Shown here piece by piece: positions 23,501 to 35,611 of a stretch of 64,000 nt of DNA. The stretch comes from Coprinus comatus (lineage: Eukaryota > Basidiomycota > Agaricomycetes > Agaricales > Agaricaceae): the NCBI GenBank assembly GCA_034638255.1, contig JAWPGT010000012.1, positions 1 through 64,000 of the forward strand. Reading direction: 5' to 3'. The notes beneath the pieces were generated by a model. It was not told the origin of the DNA, ran no database searches, and saw only the letters and a list, made by a program, of their open reading frames with translations. A program made the position numbers and the translations under genes. Position 1 is the first letter of the stretch. Every line of letters begins with the position of its first letter.

Positions 23501-23556
23501 TTGTCAAAGCCAAGGGTTGCGCTTGCAAGAATATTGAGCTGGTCGTTGTGGTCCAT
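20549..23556 (-). CDS. IML2: IML2/TTC39-family tetratricopeptide protein, with apparent frame breaks
   Basis: The family (yeast Iml2, animal TTC39) contains TPR-like helical repeats and is linked in yeast to lipid-droplet-dependent clearance of inclusion bodies. Recognisable blocks are [20 protein letters not shown] then [46 protein letters not shown] followed by [18 protein letters not shown], and TPR-like stretches such as [20 protein letters not shown] and [22 protein letters not shown]-terminal helix [16 protein letters not shown] ends at 20549. An Asn/Ala/Gly-rich insertion lies near the end. Frames do not join at about 23405, possibly near 22690, and at about 20659-20662 (an AAAA run). 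Each could be mended by a one-base change, suggesting sequence errors or early decay. The start at 23556 is the first good ATG and lies 136 bp from the divergent PDA1 start. Confidence 0.8.
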
Positions 23557-23692
23557 GATGAGCAAGGTTTCCCACACTAATTCCGAGTAAGAAACCGGAG
23601 TATTCCCGGGATGGAAGGAGGTTCCCACGAGGGATGATATGTATTTTTGTTGGGGGAAGGGTAGTCCACGTCTCTCCCCAACCACATCCTTA

Positions 23693-25230
23693 ATGGCTTC
23701 TCTCGCAAGGTCGCGTCTTCCTCGTCGTCTCGTACGTTCTCCACCATCTTCTTAGTACCCCCGCTGACCCCTTACAGCCCAGGTTTTCAGTTCGCTCCAT
23801 CCAGACCTCGGCAGACACCACAAAACTCTCCGAGACCCCGTCAGACCCCTCCAAGCCATTCACCGTCACGCTTCATGAAGACTCGTTCCACGCGTACAAG
23901 TGCGAGAAGCCCGACCTCGATGTGCAAGTCACTCGCGAAGAGCTTTTGACCATGTACAAGCAGATGACAACGATCCGTCGCATGGAAATGGCTGCCGACA
24001 CTCTCTACAAGGCAAAGCTCATCCGTGGTTTCTGCCATCTGGCTATCGGTCAAGTAGGTCTTTTTTTATTTATTATTTTCTTCTGCTAACCTATCCTCAG
24101 GAAGCCGTTTCGGTTGGTATGGAGCATGGCATCCAAAAAGACGACCGTGTCATCACCGGTTATCGTTGCCCCCTTTGCTGTCCTCCGTGGTGGTTCCCTT
24201 ACCGGTGTTCTTGGAGAGCTACTAGGTCGTCAAATCGGCATGTCCAACGGCAAGGGTGGTTCCATGCATATCTTCACTCCTTCATTCTTCGGAGGAAATG
24301 GTATCGTCGGCGCTCAAGTTCCCATTGGTGCTGGCGTCTCCCTGGCTCAACAATACCTCGGCCAACAGAACTGTACATTCGCTATGTACGGTGACGGTGC
24401 CAGTAACCAAGGCCAAGTCTTCGAGGCTTTCAACATGGTATGTTCTGTCACAATAACTCCTATCCCTTTGGCCAATGACAAATTCAAATGACGTCATTTT
24501 CAATAGGCCAAGCTATGGAACTTGCCCACCATCTTTGTCTGTGAAAACAACAAGTATGGTATGGGCACTCCTGCTGAACGTAGCTCTTCAAACGCCGAGT
24601 ACTTCACTCGTGGTGATAAAATTCCCGGCCTCCAGGTTAGTTTCAAGTTGCTCCGCGCGTTATCCCCATCAAGAACTGACCCGATTACAGGTCAACGGAA
24701 TGGACATCATTGCAGCCAGGCAAGCTGTACAGTATGCGCGCCGATGGGCAGTTGATGAACAAAAGGGTCCCCTACTCCTCGAGTTTGTTACTTACCGCTA
24801 TGGTGGCCACTCGTACGTTATCTATTAACCATAAAAACAATCCTTGCTAATGCTTCTTTCTTCTTACAGCATGTCGGATCCCGGAACTACCTACCGTACC
24901 CGTGAAGAAGTCCAACGCATGAGGAGTACTCAAGACCCTATCCGTGGTCTTCAACGTTACATTGAAGAGTGGGGCTTGGCAACCGAGCAAGAACTCAAGG
25001 TAAGTAGATCACGGATCAATCAAATCATTTATCGCTTAACTTACTCTGCGTCCCGTTTACTCTTTCAGGCTCTTGACAAGGCTGCCAAGGCCGAAGTTGA
25101 TGCTGCTGTTGAGGAGGCAAAAGCATCTCCTGAACCTGAAATTAAAGATCTTTGGAGTGATATTTATTATAAGGGTACTGAGCCACCTTTCATGAGGGGA
25201 CGTGAGAAGGAGGAAGTTAATTACTACTAG
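23693..25230 (+). CDS. PDA1: Pyruvate dehydrogenase E1 component subunit alpha
   Basis: This thiamine-diphosphate-dependent mitochondrial matrix enzyme decarboxylates pyruvate with the E1 beta subunit. Exon 1 ([13 protein letters not shown]) and the next residues [12 protein letters not shown] form a basic mitochondrial presequence; intron 1 is 23732-23777. Family blocks are [78 protein letters not shown] and the TPP motif [20 protein letters not shown]. Also present are NNKYGMGT and the phosphorylation-loop region [18 protein letters not shown]. It ends EEVNYY at 25230. At the C-run 24169-24173 the frame changes between GYRC and PFAVLRGG. Fungal enzymes have CH(G/P)F there, so two bases including a conserved His codon appear to be missing, probably an assembly error. 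Confidence 0.93.
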
Positions 25231-25718
25231 ATTTATTATTTCCTTTTTATCTTTCCTACACTTGCTACGATCTTGCTACCTTTTTTTGTCATACATTCCT
25301 TGTTATTTCCTGCGTTGCTTTTTTGTCTCTGTATTTCCCGACTACCATAGACTCATTTTCTTGTTAAACACGACCTTGCTTTGCGGCATGATTAGGGAAT
25401 TTGAATGAAGGTTCACCTTGATGGAATTGTTTAACTTGTGCTGCGTTTCTTTTGAGCAATGTCCTTGTGCTTGGGATTTGACACAGGAATATTTTAGGTG
25501 TAGCCTACCTCGAAAGATTGCGTACGGCACTAGTTAATATGCTGTATAGACGGTATGTAGGCACCTCCCTCGTGGTATCATTAATTTGGGCCTGCACAGG
25601 CTTGACCGGCATAATGATTCAAGAAAAAAAGAGGCAATGAGTGTGACTTGATAACAACAATCATATCAATTGATGGAGTTACCCCTAAGATTGGCCTTCA
25701 ATTTCGCACCGTCATTCC

Positions 25719-27117
25719 ATGCCAGCGAAGCAGACCTATCGAACTCAGACTATGCATATCGAAGAGCTCCCCGAAGATGTATTGTACGAGATATTCAGAC
25801 ATTCAACTTGGGTTCCGTATGAGATAGACCCCTCGGATATGGCACCGGATGCTGAGAAAAGTAGTCGGTGGAGAGAGCTTTTGAAAGCCCATCGTGTGTC
25901 AATTGTACGTTACTTTCCAGAGAGCCGTATATGTTAAACAATAGAAATCTTTTTAAATTCTACACTGTACTTTTTTGTCATTAGGTAACAAAGCGACACA
26001 TCGTACGCGTGTGCAAGTCCTGGTATAGCCTTGCAGTCAATACTTGTTTGAATGGATCACGGTTTGGAAGGTGAAGAATCTCAGGACATTGGTGTCCGCA
26101 GTCGAGAGATCTCTTTCGGGAAATACCTCTGACTTGACCGAGAAACTCACCCTTGGATGGTATACCAAACGACTCGATATTGTTCTTCATGATTTTTTGA
26201 ATTATTTGGATCAAGATGTTGGAGGATTGTTACTTCGTTTGATTTACGCTCTTCCCCGTCTTAAAATTCTTGTGGTTGACAACACCTGGGCAGCAGAAGC
26301 AATGGTAAACATTATGTCTAAACCTATCTGTCCAAACATCCAGGTCTTGAAATGGGACGATAGCACCCCTCTCACTCGCAATATCTGGCAGAACTTCATT
26401 TCGAATCATCCAAACCTAGAATCCATTAATCCCGTTTTCATTCCCCCAGAGCAGAGTATCTCTTATTCAAGTACAGATCAAATTCAATCATCTCTGGTAC
26501 CTCTCCCCAATGTCAAAGTTTATGCAACACATCGCCGAGATACTCCGCTATCTATCCCATTTACACATCTTGAGTACCTATCATTGACGGTCCTCAGGAT
26601 AAATGAACAAGAGAAGAATTGGGACTCCTGGCTACCCTTATATTTTCAACCAAATCTTCATACCCTCCAGTTGAATGTTTACTACACAACATGGGACTAT
26701 CATTCACAACTCCTCTCCCAACTTTATCCCTACTTGGAATCTGCTCCAAATCTATGCCGTATTAAATTAGGGTTTAGCGAGTTTCCTGCAAATAGTTGGA
26801 ATACCGTACCAAGTCTTCCATCAAGGATCAAATATTTTAGTATTTGTACTGCACCTTACCACCGTCGAGGGAGATCTGATCTTATTGTTTTATTGCAACA
26901 TTTATCGCAACTTGTACGGGCAAACAAGGGTTTGGTGATAGAACTTTTGGATGAAAAGTTGGCGGGGTATATCATGGAGTTTCGAGATTATTTTCGTCGA
27001 CTTTATGTGGATCATAAGAAGGATATTTTGTTGTCTTGGTTGGATGTGGATGGGAAGGAGTTTCGCTTGTTAGATGATGCTCTTGCAATAGAAGGTAGCC
27101 AAAATAGCCATAGCTAG
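25719..27117 (+). CDS. F-box / LRR-like protein
   Basis: The N-terminus is an F-box: HIEELPEDVLYEIFRHS at about residues 13-29, continued after an intron (25905-25984) by VTKRHIVRVCKSWYSLAVNT. A long leucine-rich region follows, with segments such as LPRLKILVVDNTW, FTHLEYLSLTVLRI and LHTLQLNVYY. It ends in a block containing DHKKDILLSWLDVDGKEFRL. Presumed role: substrate adaptor of an SCF ubiquitin ligase. At about 26042-26044 (ACTTG) the frame shifts between AVNT and LFEWITVWKVKNL. One base seems to be missing, so read literally the frame ends early. A decayed relative lies at 16158-16501. The close of the gene, at 27117, is clear. Confidence 0.75.
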
Positions 27118-27394
27118 TTATTTGACTTTGAGAATAATACATATCTATCGTGTAGTTCATTTATCTACGACGAATAAACGGGAGAACATGGGGCTTGAAA
27201 TGTAAATTTCACATATAATAAGAGTTTAGGGATGAGCAAAACACTGCAAGTTATGTCGGGTTTCCGGCTTCCGGGACAAAAATAGGCGCCGGTCAACCGA
27301 ACCACACAATTGTTCCTCACGAGTTCCCGTGGGCAATGTGCGGAGCGAGACTCAGCGAGCGCCAATCAGGTTACTATTACCGTTTTGACTTGTC

Positions 27395-28942
27395 ATGGCT
27401 CTACCACAAAGAACGAAAGCTATCGTTATACGTCAGGTCTCTAATCTTAGTTCTACATCTGAAGGAAAATACGATGATGTAGTGTTAGTGGAGAGAGGTA
27501 TCCCTGAACTTGGAAGTGGAGAAGTATTAGTCAAGACCAGCGCTTGTGCTTTTAACCACCGCGAGGTATGTCATACTTAGAGCCCTTCATTTCGGTTAGA
27601 GGCTGTATGGGTGTGATTCAAATTGACTTAATATTTCTATTTCAGTTATGGATAAGGAAAGGCCTATATCCAGATATTGTTTATGAGAGTGTAATGGGTG
27701 CTGATGGTGCCGGTACGTTTATCAATGTAGCTCTCTTCGTAGTCCACCATACATGAACTACTAAGAAAACCAAGAATTGAAAATTGAGACTAAATTTGAT
27801 TAACAGGAACAGTGATAGCATCTTCTACCCCTAATGATCCTCTCCTCAACCAACGCGTATTCTTAACTCCAAGTAGAGGATGGGAGAAAGATCCCATTGC
27901 TCCCGAATATCGGTATGTATGTATTTTTTGTCTCTACCTTCCTGACATGGCTTTATTCAACCCTAACATTGATACACCACTTGCAATAGATTTGGAACTC
28001 TAGGAGGAGGTGCACATCCACCACTTGGAACATTCTCCGAATATATCGTTGTAGAAAGATCTCAAGTCATCCCAACACCTGACCATTTAACTGATATTCA
28101 AGCTGCTGCTTGGCCTTTAGGTGCCCTTACTGCGTGGAGGTACGTCATATCTCAGATCTCATTTCTCGGCTGTTTATCTCACGGTGAATGAAATAGGGCA
28201 ACAATGGTGAATGCGGATGTTCAACCTGGTCAAAACGTTTTGATTACTGGTATAGGTGGAGGTGTAGCATTGATTGCTCTACAATTATGTATTGCAAAAG
28301 GTGTTTCTGTTTATGTGACTAGTGGGAACCCTGAAAAGATTCGGAAAGCTATCGAGCTGGGCGCCAAAGGAGGCACTAATTATAAAAATAGTATGTTTTT
28401 TCTCTCTCTTTCTTTCCTTCCTTCTCTAATGTAACTCTGTTATTGATGATTCGCTGTATAGAGGATTGGCCGAAGGAGATTGGCGCTTTGTTGAAGAAGA
28501 ATGGGAATGGAGGGGATATGTTGGATTCGATTATTGATTCTGGAGGTGGTGAAATTATGAATCAAGTAGGAAGGTACCTGAAACGGGGAGGTAAATTCGT
28601 GGTTTATGGAATGTAAGTTCCCTTCCCCAACCACAACCCCCCAAAATAGAATTGATTTGACTTAACGTGAACTTGATTAGGACTGCAAGTCAAAAAATGA
28701 CGTTCACAATGCGACAAGTCCTTGCGAATCAAAAATTGTTAGGTTCTACTATGGGTTCACATCAAGATTTAATCGATGCTACTGAGTTTTTGAAGAAACA
28801 CCGTATTGTACCTATTGTTTCCCATGTTTTGGATGGATTGGAATCGGCGGAAGACGGATTTGATCTGTTGAAGAGAGGTGATCAGTTTGGAAAGATTGTT
28901 ATTAAAATTCGAGAAGGTGAAACTGCACGTCCTCGGTTGTAG
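27395..28942 (+). CDS. Medium-chain reductase/dehydrogenase (zinc-independent, quinone-reductase-like), copy 1
   Basis: The GroES-like N-terminal half includes SGEVLVKTSACAFNHREL, WIRKGLYPDIVYESVMGADG and AGTVIAS. The usual catalytic zinc ligands are absent (NHRE where zinc enzymes have a Cys), so it belongs with zinc-independent quinone-oxidoreductase-like members. The cofactor-binding half has QAAAWPLGALTAWRATM, QNVLITGIGGGVALIALQLC (dinucleotide-binding glycines) and VYVTSGNPEKIRKAIELGAK, then DSIIDSGGGEIMNQVGRYLK, and ends QFGKIVIKIREGETARPRL. Six short introns interrupt it and all frames join. The substrate is unknown. A second copy with the same gene structure lies at 47742-49340 on the other strand. 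This copy appears intact. Confidence 0.85.
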
Positions 28943-29819
28943 TTCAAGCGATAAATTTCTTGTGTAAAAATACTATTAACATTATGGAGGTCGCCTCATT
29001 CATTATATTGTTGGAGATGATGACGGGACCACACTTCTTTGAACACCCATTTTTTTCGTTTATCATGACATTTCTCTCATTAAAGTTCAATCTGTATGAG
29101 GGTAAGAAGCACACCACAGCCACGTCTATGGCTTTTTATGAAGTGAAGCCTGAAGGAGGCTCTCCTAGACAGGATTATAGCGCACTGGAGTAGGTGATAA
29201 GAATAGAGTGTAAGACTCAGATACTCGAAGACGAGAGCTGAGGGTTACATTCGCGTCGTTACTACTTAAGTACGTATTCAAGACAATAGAGGCAAGGAAG
29301 ATAATCACAGGTAAATTATAGAATGGTCAAAGCAAACTAAAAGATGAACAAGAACTAGAATCACGGGTATTATGGCCTATCTGCAGCTTGAGCCATTCTG
29401 CACTGCCACACGCGTTCTCGACACACGTTTACCTTCTCCAAATCCAAAAGTAGGGAAGTCTGAAGGTCACTCTATCCGTCTCTGGAGGAACTATCGCAGA
29501 AATATCAAAATTGATTATTACGTAAGGAAGATCACTAGCGCTTCGAAGATCTTGTCTTGTGTGATTCGACAAGTTGTATCCGGAACTTGTGAAAGAAAGA
29601 ATTTACCAAAAAAATTCTTCTTAGGAATGTCCTGCAAGAAAACTATTATATCAGATCACGTTCCGCCTATGCATTAAAGGAGTACAAAGGAAATGTAGTA
29701 AGCGTCACAGCTAATAATGTAATAATGTAATAATAATATAGAAAATAATAATAATCTGCCAAAGAATAAGAAAGTGTGGATACAGGAATACTCACATAAG
29801 CAGTGGTGATGTCACAATG
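28943..29819. other. Intergenic, no supported gene
   Basis: A 101-codon frame at 29372-29677 (+) has no recognisable motif. Its basic, low-information composition does not let me call it. AT-rich sequence around 29710-29770 precedes the duplicated block. Confidence 0.4.
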
Positions 29820-32800
29820 CATATCATTCCAACCTCAATCAAATATCACAAGTAAGGATATCAGAAGGATATGATCAGTCTCGCCAAGTCACTGCACTTT
29901 AAATTGTCTGTTTAGAAGTTCATGTGATGAATCAGTCATCCACTAAGACTACCGCCTTTAGCATTCCAGACCCCACGCCCAGTGAGAAATCCACCCAGGT
30001 GCTGATCATTGTGTGATTGGAATTTGCATCATGGGAGAAGGAGCCTGACCAGTGACCACTATCGTGTCTTCAAAGTTAACTGAGGAGGAAATATTTCACA
30101 TGAGTTATAATTATAGAATGTGTGACCCTATAGTTGTCCTAGCGTTCCACGACCCACAACGACCCTTGTATTCCCCAACATCATCCCGAGCTATGGCTTT
30201 TGCGCATAAACCAGAGGAAGTCGACAGTCTTGCCCAAACCCCCGGAGGTGATGCAACTAGGGAAGAACATATAGTATCCACTCCCTCATCACCAGGTACA
30301 TGTGGATCACTATACTCTACTACTTAGCTGGAAGCTCATAACTTTCAAAAACGATATATTACCAGAAATGTCTCAGAAATCTTCCTTAAAACCATTGTCA
30401 GCACCTGGCCTTAAATTTGATGCATTTTATAAGAAGTACGAAGGGATTATCCATGGTTTGGCATCTAGGGATATTGATCAGATATCAAAAAATAAATCCA
30501 TTGAGGCGGTCTGGGATGGGGAAAATACGGCCAAATTTTATATTCCAGCCTTACGTCTATTGGGAAAAGCACATCCGTTTGCAGAAGGTAAGATGAGTCT
30601 ACTGCTTTTCCAAACACGGTCGCTAACCGAGTGGCTGATGTATTACATGTATTATCTCTACAGTTGCCACAGGAGCCTTCTGTGGTGTGGTGGAGATGTA
30701 TTTGAGAAGAAGGGAAAATAATAAGAAGGTTGCGGCTATACATGTGAAGATGCGAAGTATGATATGTGTACTATTTCAGTAAGATCTTCATTATTTATTC
30801 ACCAATTTATACTTTGTACTAATGATTGACATTGTCACATTTAACATTTCATGATATAGAATTCGTGGTTTGAGTGACTCGAACGACGTGGGTCATGACG
30901 GAAAAACCATTGAGGATAGAATACAACCTATGATGAAAGAAATTGTGAAGACGATTGAAAATTGTGGATCTTCCTGTGATGCATATATGAAGAAGCGTTC
31001 ACTTTGTGAGTTGGGGTTCAAATGTCTTACTTAGTATACAAGCTGACCACAATATCATTGACTAGTCAGGGCCATTAAATCATCCAACTACGAGGAGGCA
31101 TTTATCGAACTGATTAATGAGCTCGATGGCCACCGGATAGCCCTCATAGATTGCCTCTTAGTTCGTACTTCCATAACAGTGGACAAGATGAACGAGAAAC
31201 TGGACCGTCAATATAGTATGATTAAGGACATTCTCAAAAAACTTGAAACGCCACAAGAAAAAGAATTATCCAAATTCCTTCTCGAGAATGATGGCCCTTT
31301 TACTTGCATCGGCAATGATAGACTCCTCCAAGAATTGATTATGAGATCTGGTGAAACTGCTTCTGGTCTTGATGAAAAAAAGAAGTTTGTGCAAGAGAGT
31401 GACCCACTCAAACGTGCTCGAAGAATTTTGAGTGAGGAGTTGGCGGAAAATGTAAAAGGGCTTTTTGATAATAATTTGGAAATGTTTGGGGCAAAATTGG
31501 AGATGCAATGTGAGCAGCTGGTTGATGTTATTCAACTACAAGGGTTTCAAATCTTATCTGTAATGAATTCGGGGGTATACGAGAGCATTCGAGATGATGT
31601 GAGTCCTATTCCATCGATTCCAATTCTGGAATATACAAACTAAGGGTTTGCATTCATAGGATATGCAGAAGCTATGGAAGATTATGGTATGTCCTGTCTG
31701 TCTGGGTTTATTGTTTACACCACTTACTTTATTCTTTAGGACTGGAAAGGAACAGTCAAATCTAGGACATTTGTGCACGCCCTGCGGGATTATTACACAG
31801 ATCATTTCAAGGCCTTGTCGAGCACCCAGGCTTCGCAGGCCATTACCCATGACCATCCTCCACTCCTGGAAGCTCATCCAGCTAGCGCCGACGATAGCTG
31901 GGCCATAACACACATTGATATTGCACACATGCAACCCATTATTGAGGCAATAGATGACGATGGAACAGGTTTTATCACCATCAAAGAAGCCAATACATTT
32001 GCCATCGAACGCCCGAAAGGATGGAGGTACGTCATACTAGACTTGTCTGCTATACCGTACTGATAGATTTCCAGTCTGCTTAAATGGCTCGCGTTTTGGG
32101 CCAAAGGTGGGCTCTAACCTATTCCAAAATATGTCTCCTTGGCATAATCCTACACACAGGCTGGCCCCATAGCATCATTTATTACAGGAGTCGGATATAC
32201 CAGCTCGCCCAGCAGATGTATAGGAAACTGGACCAAGTCAAGTTTGAAAACAGGTTTTTTGTGGACTGGTATCTAGTCTATGGTCTCAGCTCGCTTGAAG
32301 AATTTCTCCGATCGACGAAAAACAAACTTAATGTTAATGACCGGTTGGACCAAGCGTTGATAACACTCACGAGAAAGTATATGCAGGATGAAGAAGAACG
32401 CTTGGAAAGAAACCTCAAGAAAGTCAAATACGTCATTGATTCACCCGCCACAGTTGCTCTTATCACAGGCCCTGGGAAAATTGAACGCGTGAGCCCTTCC
32501 AGCTACTCATTGCTCAACTCAGTAGAAATTGCTTCTAAGATTCAATCCTCTTTTATAGTACATCTACCCTCTCTTGTTCTTGATTCTTCGACAACACGCG
32601 AAAGTTGTACAGGCAGCATGCACGTATCTGCTTCCTGATTCGGATATGCCCCTTTTTCTTGGTATCCAGAGCATCGGAGTCGTACTCGAAATTGTCCACG
32701 ACCAAATCAATACACTTGCCGGTAGGATTCTGTTTCGATTTTGGTGCAAGCAAGTATATTTATAATTCTCCATAGCTGTCTATAAACAAATGCATATCGA

Positions 32801-35492
32801 TCCGAAGAAACAGTTTGAAGCCTATGCATTTGGAATGGTAGGTGCAGGTACACTATGTTCCGAATTAGTGGAAATCATGATATTGTTGACTTTCAGTTTT
32901 TTCTAACATGGGAGAATCAAGATAAGGATTGGACAAGTTGGGATAATAGTTTTTCTAATTGGCAATTTGACGATCCAACAACCAGCAACTTCGATCTTGG
33001 AGGGGACATCCACCAGGAAGAAAATGACGACACACCCTTAGAAGACCTATATTTCTGTCCACTGGAGAGCAGCATGATAGATCCTTCCCTTGGAATAAAC
33101 CATAACACACCGCCATCTGACATCGAAATAGTAGAGCCTTCAGTTTCATCCGATGTCACCGGTTTGTGGGCAGGCCATGTTTTAAGCTCAGACGAGAGTT
33201 CATTTAAATATGACTTTGACTTTGTTATACGAATCAACAACACTAGAAATGTGGGTACTCTGGAAGGTGTATTCGAGTATGCAGGTGGTCTATGGGCTAT
33301 GCAGGGGACGGTTGAGGGTGCTAGTGATTCTGCTCAACAGGTAAATATGATTCTCGAATCAGACGATTCTTGGAGGCGTCGGATGCACGGCACCTACGAC
33401 CCCCTTGCAGAGAGAATAGACGGAACATACGAAGTTAACAGTGATAGCAACGGTGAGGAGGAGACCATTTCGCAAGGTGAGTACTATGAATATAGTCAAT
33501 CAGCGTGGGGGGTGATGTACTCAAATACATTCCAACGAACTATAGAAGGGCATGGTACCTTTATTCTAACAAGGACCCCACCAGATCTTGTCCGGTTCCG
33601 CTATCCTATAAACACCCCTAAAGAGAACATTGTCAAGAGACGATGGACCTTCGCTCTCGATGCAACCCTTTACCGTGTGCAGAAGCGGAGGTGGTCATGG
33701 GGGTTTATAAAAGCTAGAATAATAGAACGAGATTGGTATCTACCGAACCGCACTAGCCCGATGAAGGGTTTAGATCCAACTCTCGGGGTTGTTCTCGTGC
33801 CATTACAACTATGGAACATACGACGTCCCGCACTTGCGTGAGTCCTTGTTCAATTGTAATTACCTAAACTAAATTGTATTGTTAGTGGTTTTAGTTGCGA
33901 CGTTTGCGACAGAGATTACCCCGTCCAGGGATACAAGTGTATGAAGTGTATGGATCACAGTAGTCGGCTGAATATATGCGACAAGTGTGGACCTAGTCAA
34001 CCTCCCTTCCCTTCCGGTGAATTTGTACACAACGAAACCCATTCCCTCCTCAAACTTTCAAAATCACTCCACAACTACTATTTCTTGTCTACTATAGAGA
34101 ATGCCAGGAGCCTTGTTAGCGAAGTAAAGAGAATATTTAGGGAAATTGAGACCGTGGTGGAGAAGAGTAGTAGTGACGAAAATGACCTAGGCGAAGCTAT
34201 CACGACGAGGAGTGGTTATAGGAACAAATCTGAAGAGGAATTGAGTGAGGGTGCTACAGATAAGGGTACTACTCCCGGAAAAGATTTGGGAGGGGGAGAC
34301 ATCGCGGAGGATAACTCTGGGGATTTATTGAAAGAAGATGAAGATATTCGACCTACGGATACGGATACGGATAAGCCAGACGAGATGAGGTGTGCGTGTT
34401 GCAATTCTCATGTCTCTCTCCCATGTTATGCGTGTCTCGACTGCAGTAGGTACTTATATTTTCCCGATACAGTATCTTACTCACGGATACAATCTCAATA
34501 TCGTTCAGATCAGGAAGAAGTGCATTTGTTCATATGTCTCAATTGTGAAAAGTTCCGGAAACGACCAAAACAGAAGAAAGAGGGTCCAACTATAAAACCT
34601 GGTAAATATTAGATAGCGGGACTTGCATCGGCTATTTCGACTCGCTAATACTCCACAGATCATAAGCTATCTGATACACTTATACTAATCCATGATAGTG
34701 CAGAAGAAAAATATGAATCGCTTGTAGCACCAGAGCTTGATGCTACAGCTGTCCGTCTAAGAGGTGTCGAGAACAATGTGAAGGAGATGCAGGAAAATGT
34801 GGAAACAAAGCTCAGCCAGGTTCAGGGAATTTTAGAAGGACAACTCAACGAAGTGCAGGGTGTTGTGGGGGAAAGGCTCGTCGAGATGCAAAATAAGGTA
34901 GAAAAAAGACTCAATGAGATACAGAACAGCGTGAATTATCGCATGAACTCTCTCGATACAATGATCCAACATTTGATTCAATTGATGGAATCCAAATAAT
35001 GTTTATAGAATCAGCATTAGTATTACATATGTGTACAAAATTGCGATATACTGGAAGATATAACTGGTTATGGTTTAATTAATCAAAGATATCACTTGTG
35101 AGTCGTTGATCTCTTCATTTGAACCTCCTATTTAAGTTCAAACAAAAAACATCCTTAGGGATGATAGTAACCGGCCTTCAAACTTGCAAATAGCCCACAA
35201 AATAGTCTCATCCCATCAAAACTTCATCTTACAGTGGCCAGAATATGAAGTACGAGCGTGATCCACTCATGCATTCCAGTGGAGGTATTGATGCAAATAT
35301 CCTGGAAATACTTTAAACATTAAACCCTTTCATATAATACGTTCCGAGTCGAGACTCAACTTTATAATTAGTTGGGTGAGTCGGGCGTTCCTTGTGAACA
35401 GTGCCAGAAGGTGTAATAGATAAGTTTGTCGTAGGTATTTGATACATAGACTCTTTTGTTGGTGATGTGATGTGTGTAGACGTTAGAGAGAA
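29820..35492 (+). repeat. Inverted duplication block, left copy (intact form)
   Basis: This is homologous in inverted orientation to 55115-59878. Similarity starts with TATCATTCC near 29820 and runs past the EF-hand gene to about 35490, well beyond the coding region at both ends. The left copy holds about 970 bp (roughly 30540-31508) that is absent from the right copy. Confidence 0.85.
30193..34999 (+). CDS. EF-hand / beta-domain / ZZ zinc-finger / coiled-coil protein, left copy
   Basis: A large multi-intron gene starting MAFAHKPEEVDSLAQTPGGD. Intron 1 is 30296-30365. Domains in order: an N-terminal all-helical domain with the fungal block HPFAEVATGAFCGVVEMYLR followed by RRENNKK, and a four-helix-like region to VYESIRDD. 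Next is a single canonical EF-hand loop DDDGTGFITIKE (D1, D3, T5, G6, E12), then a helical segment (GWALTYSKICLLGIILH). A predicted beta-rich domain at 32855-33600 has repeated turns such as VTGLWAGHV, GTLEGVFEY, MHGTYDP and RIDGTYE. A ZZ-like zinc finger (CDVCDRDYPVQGYKCMKC) follows, then a second Cys cluster (CACC...CLDC...CLNC). The end is a heptad coiled coil (34770-34999). Similar EF-hand proteins are common in basidiomycetes, function unknown; calcium-controlled scaffold or signalling roles are inference. Confidence 0.75.
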
Positions 35493-35611
35493 CTTCAACA
35501 GTGTGTTCTTGGAGTGAAGGAAGTATAACCCCAGAATCAAGTTGCGTCAGGGATTTATCATCTTAGTAGTGAATAGAACATTGTCGGCGAACCTTGTGCA
35601 AAGAATGCATA

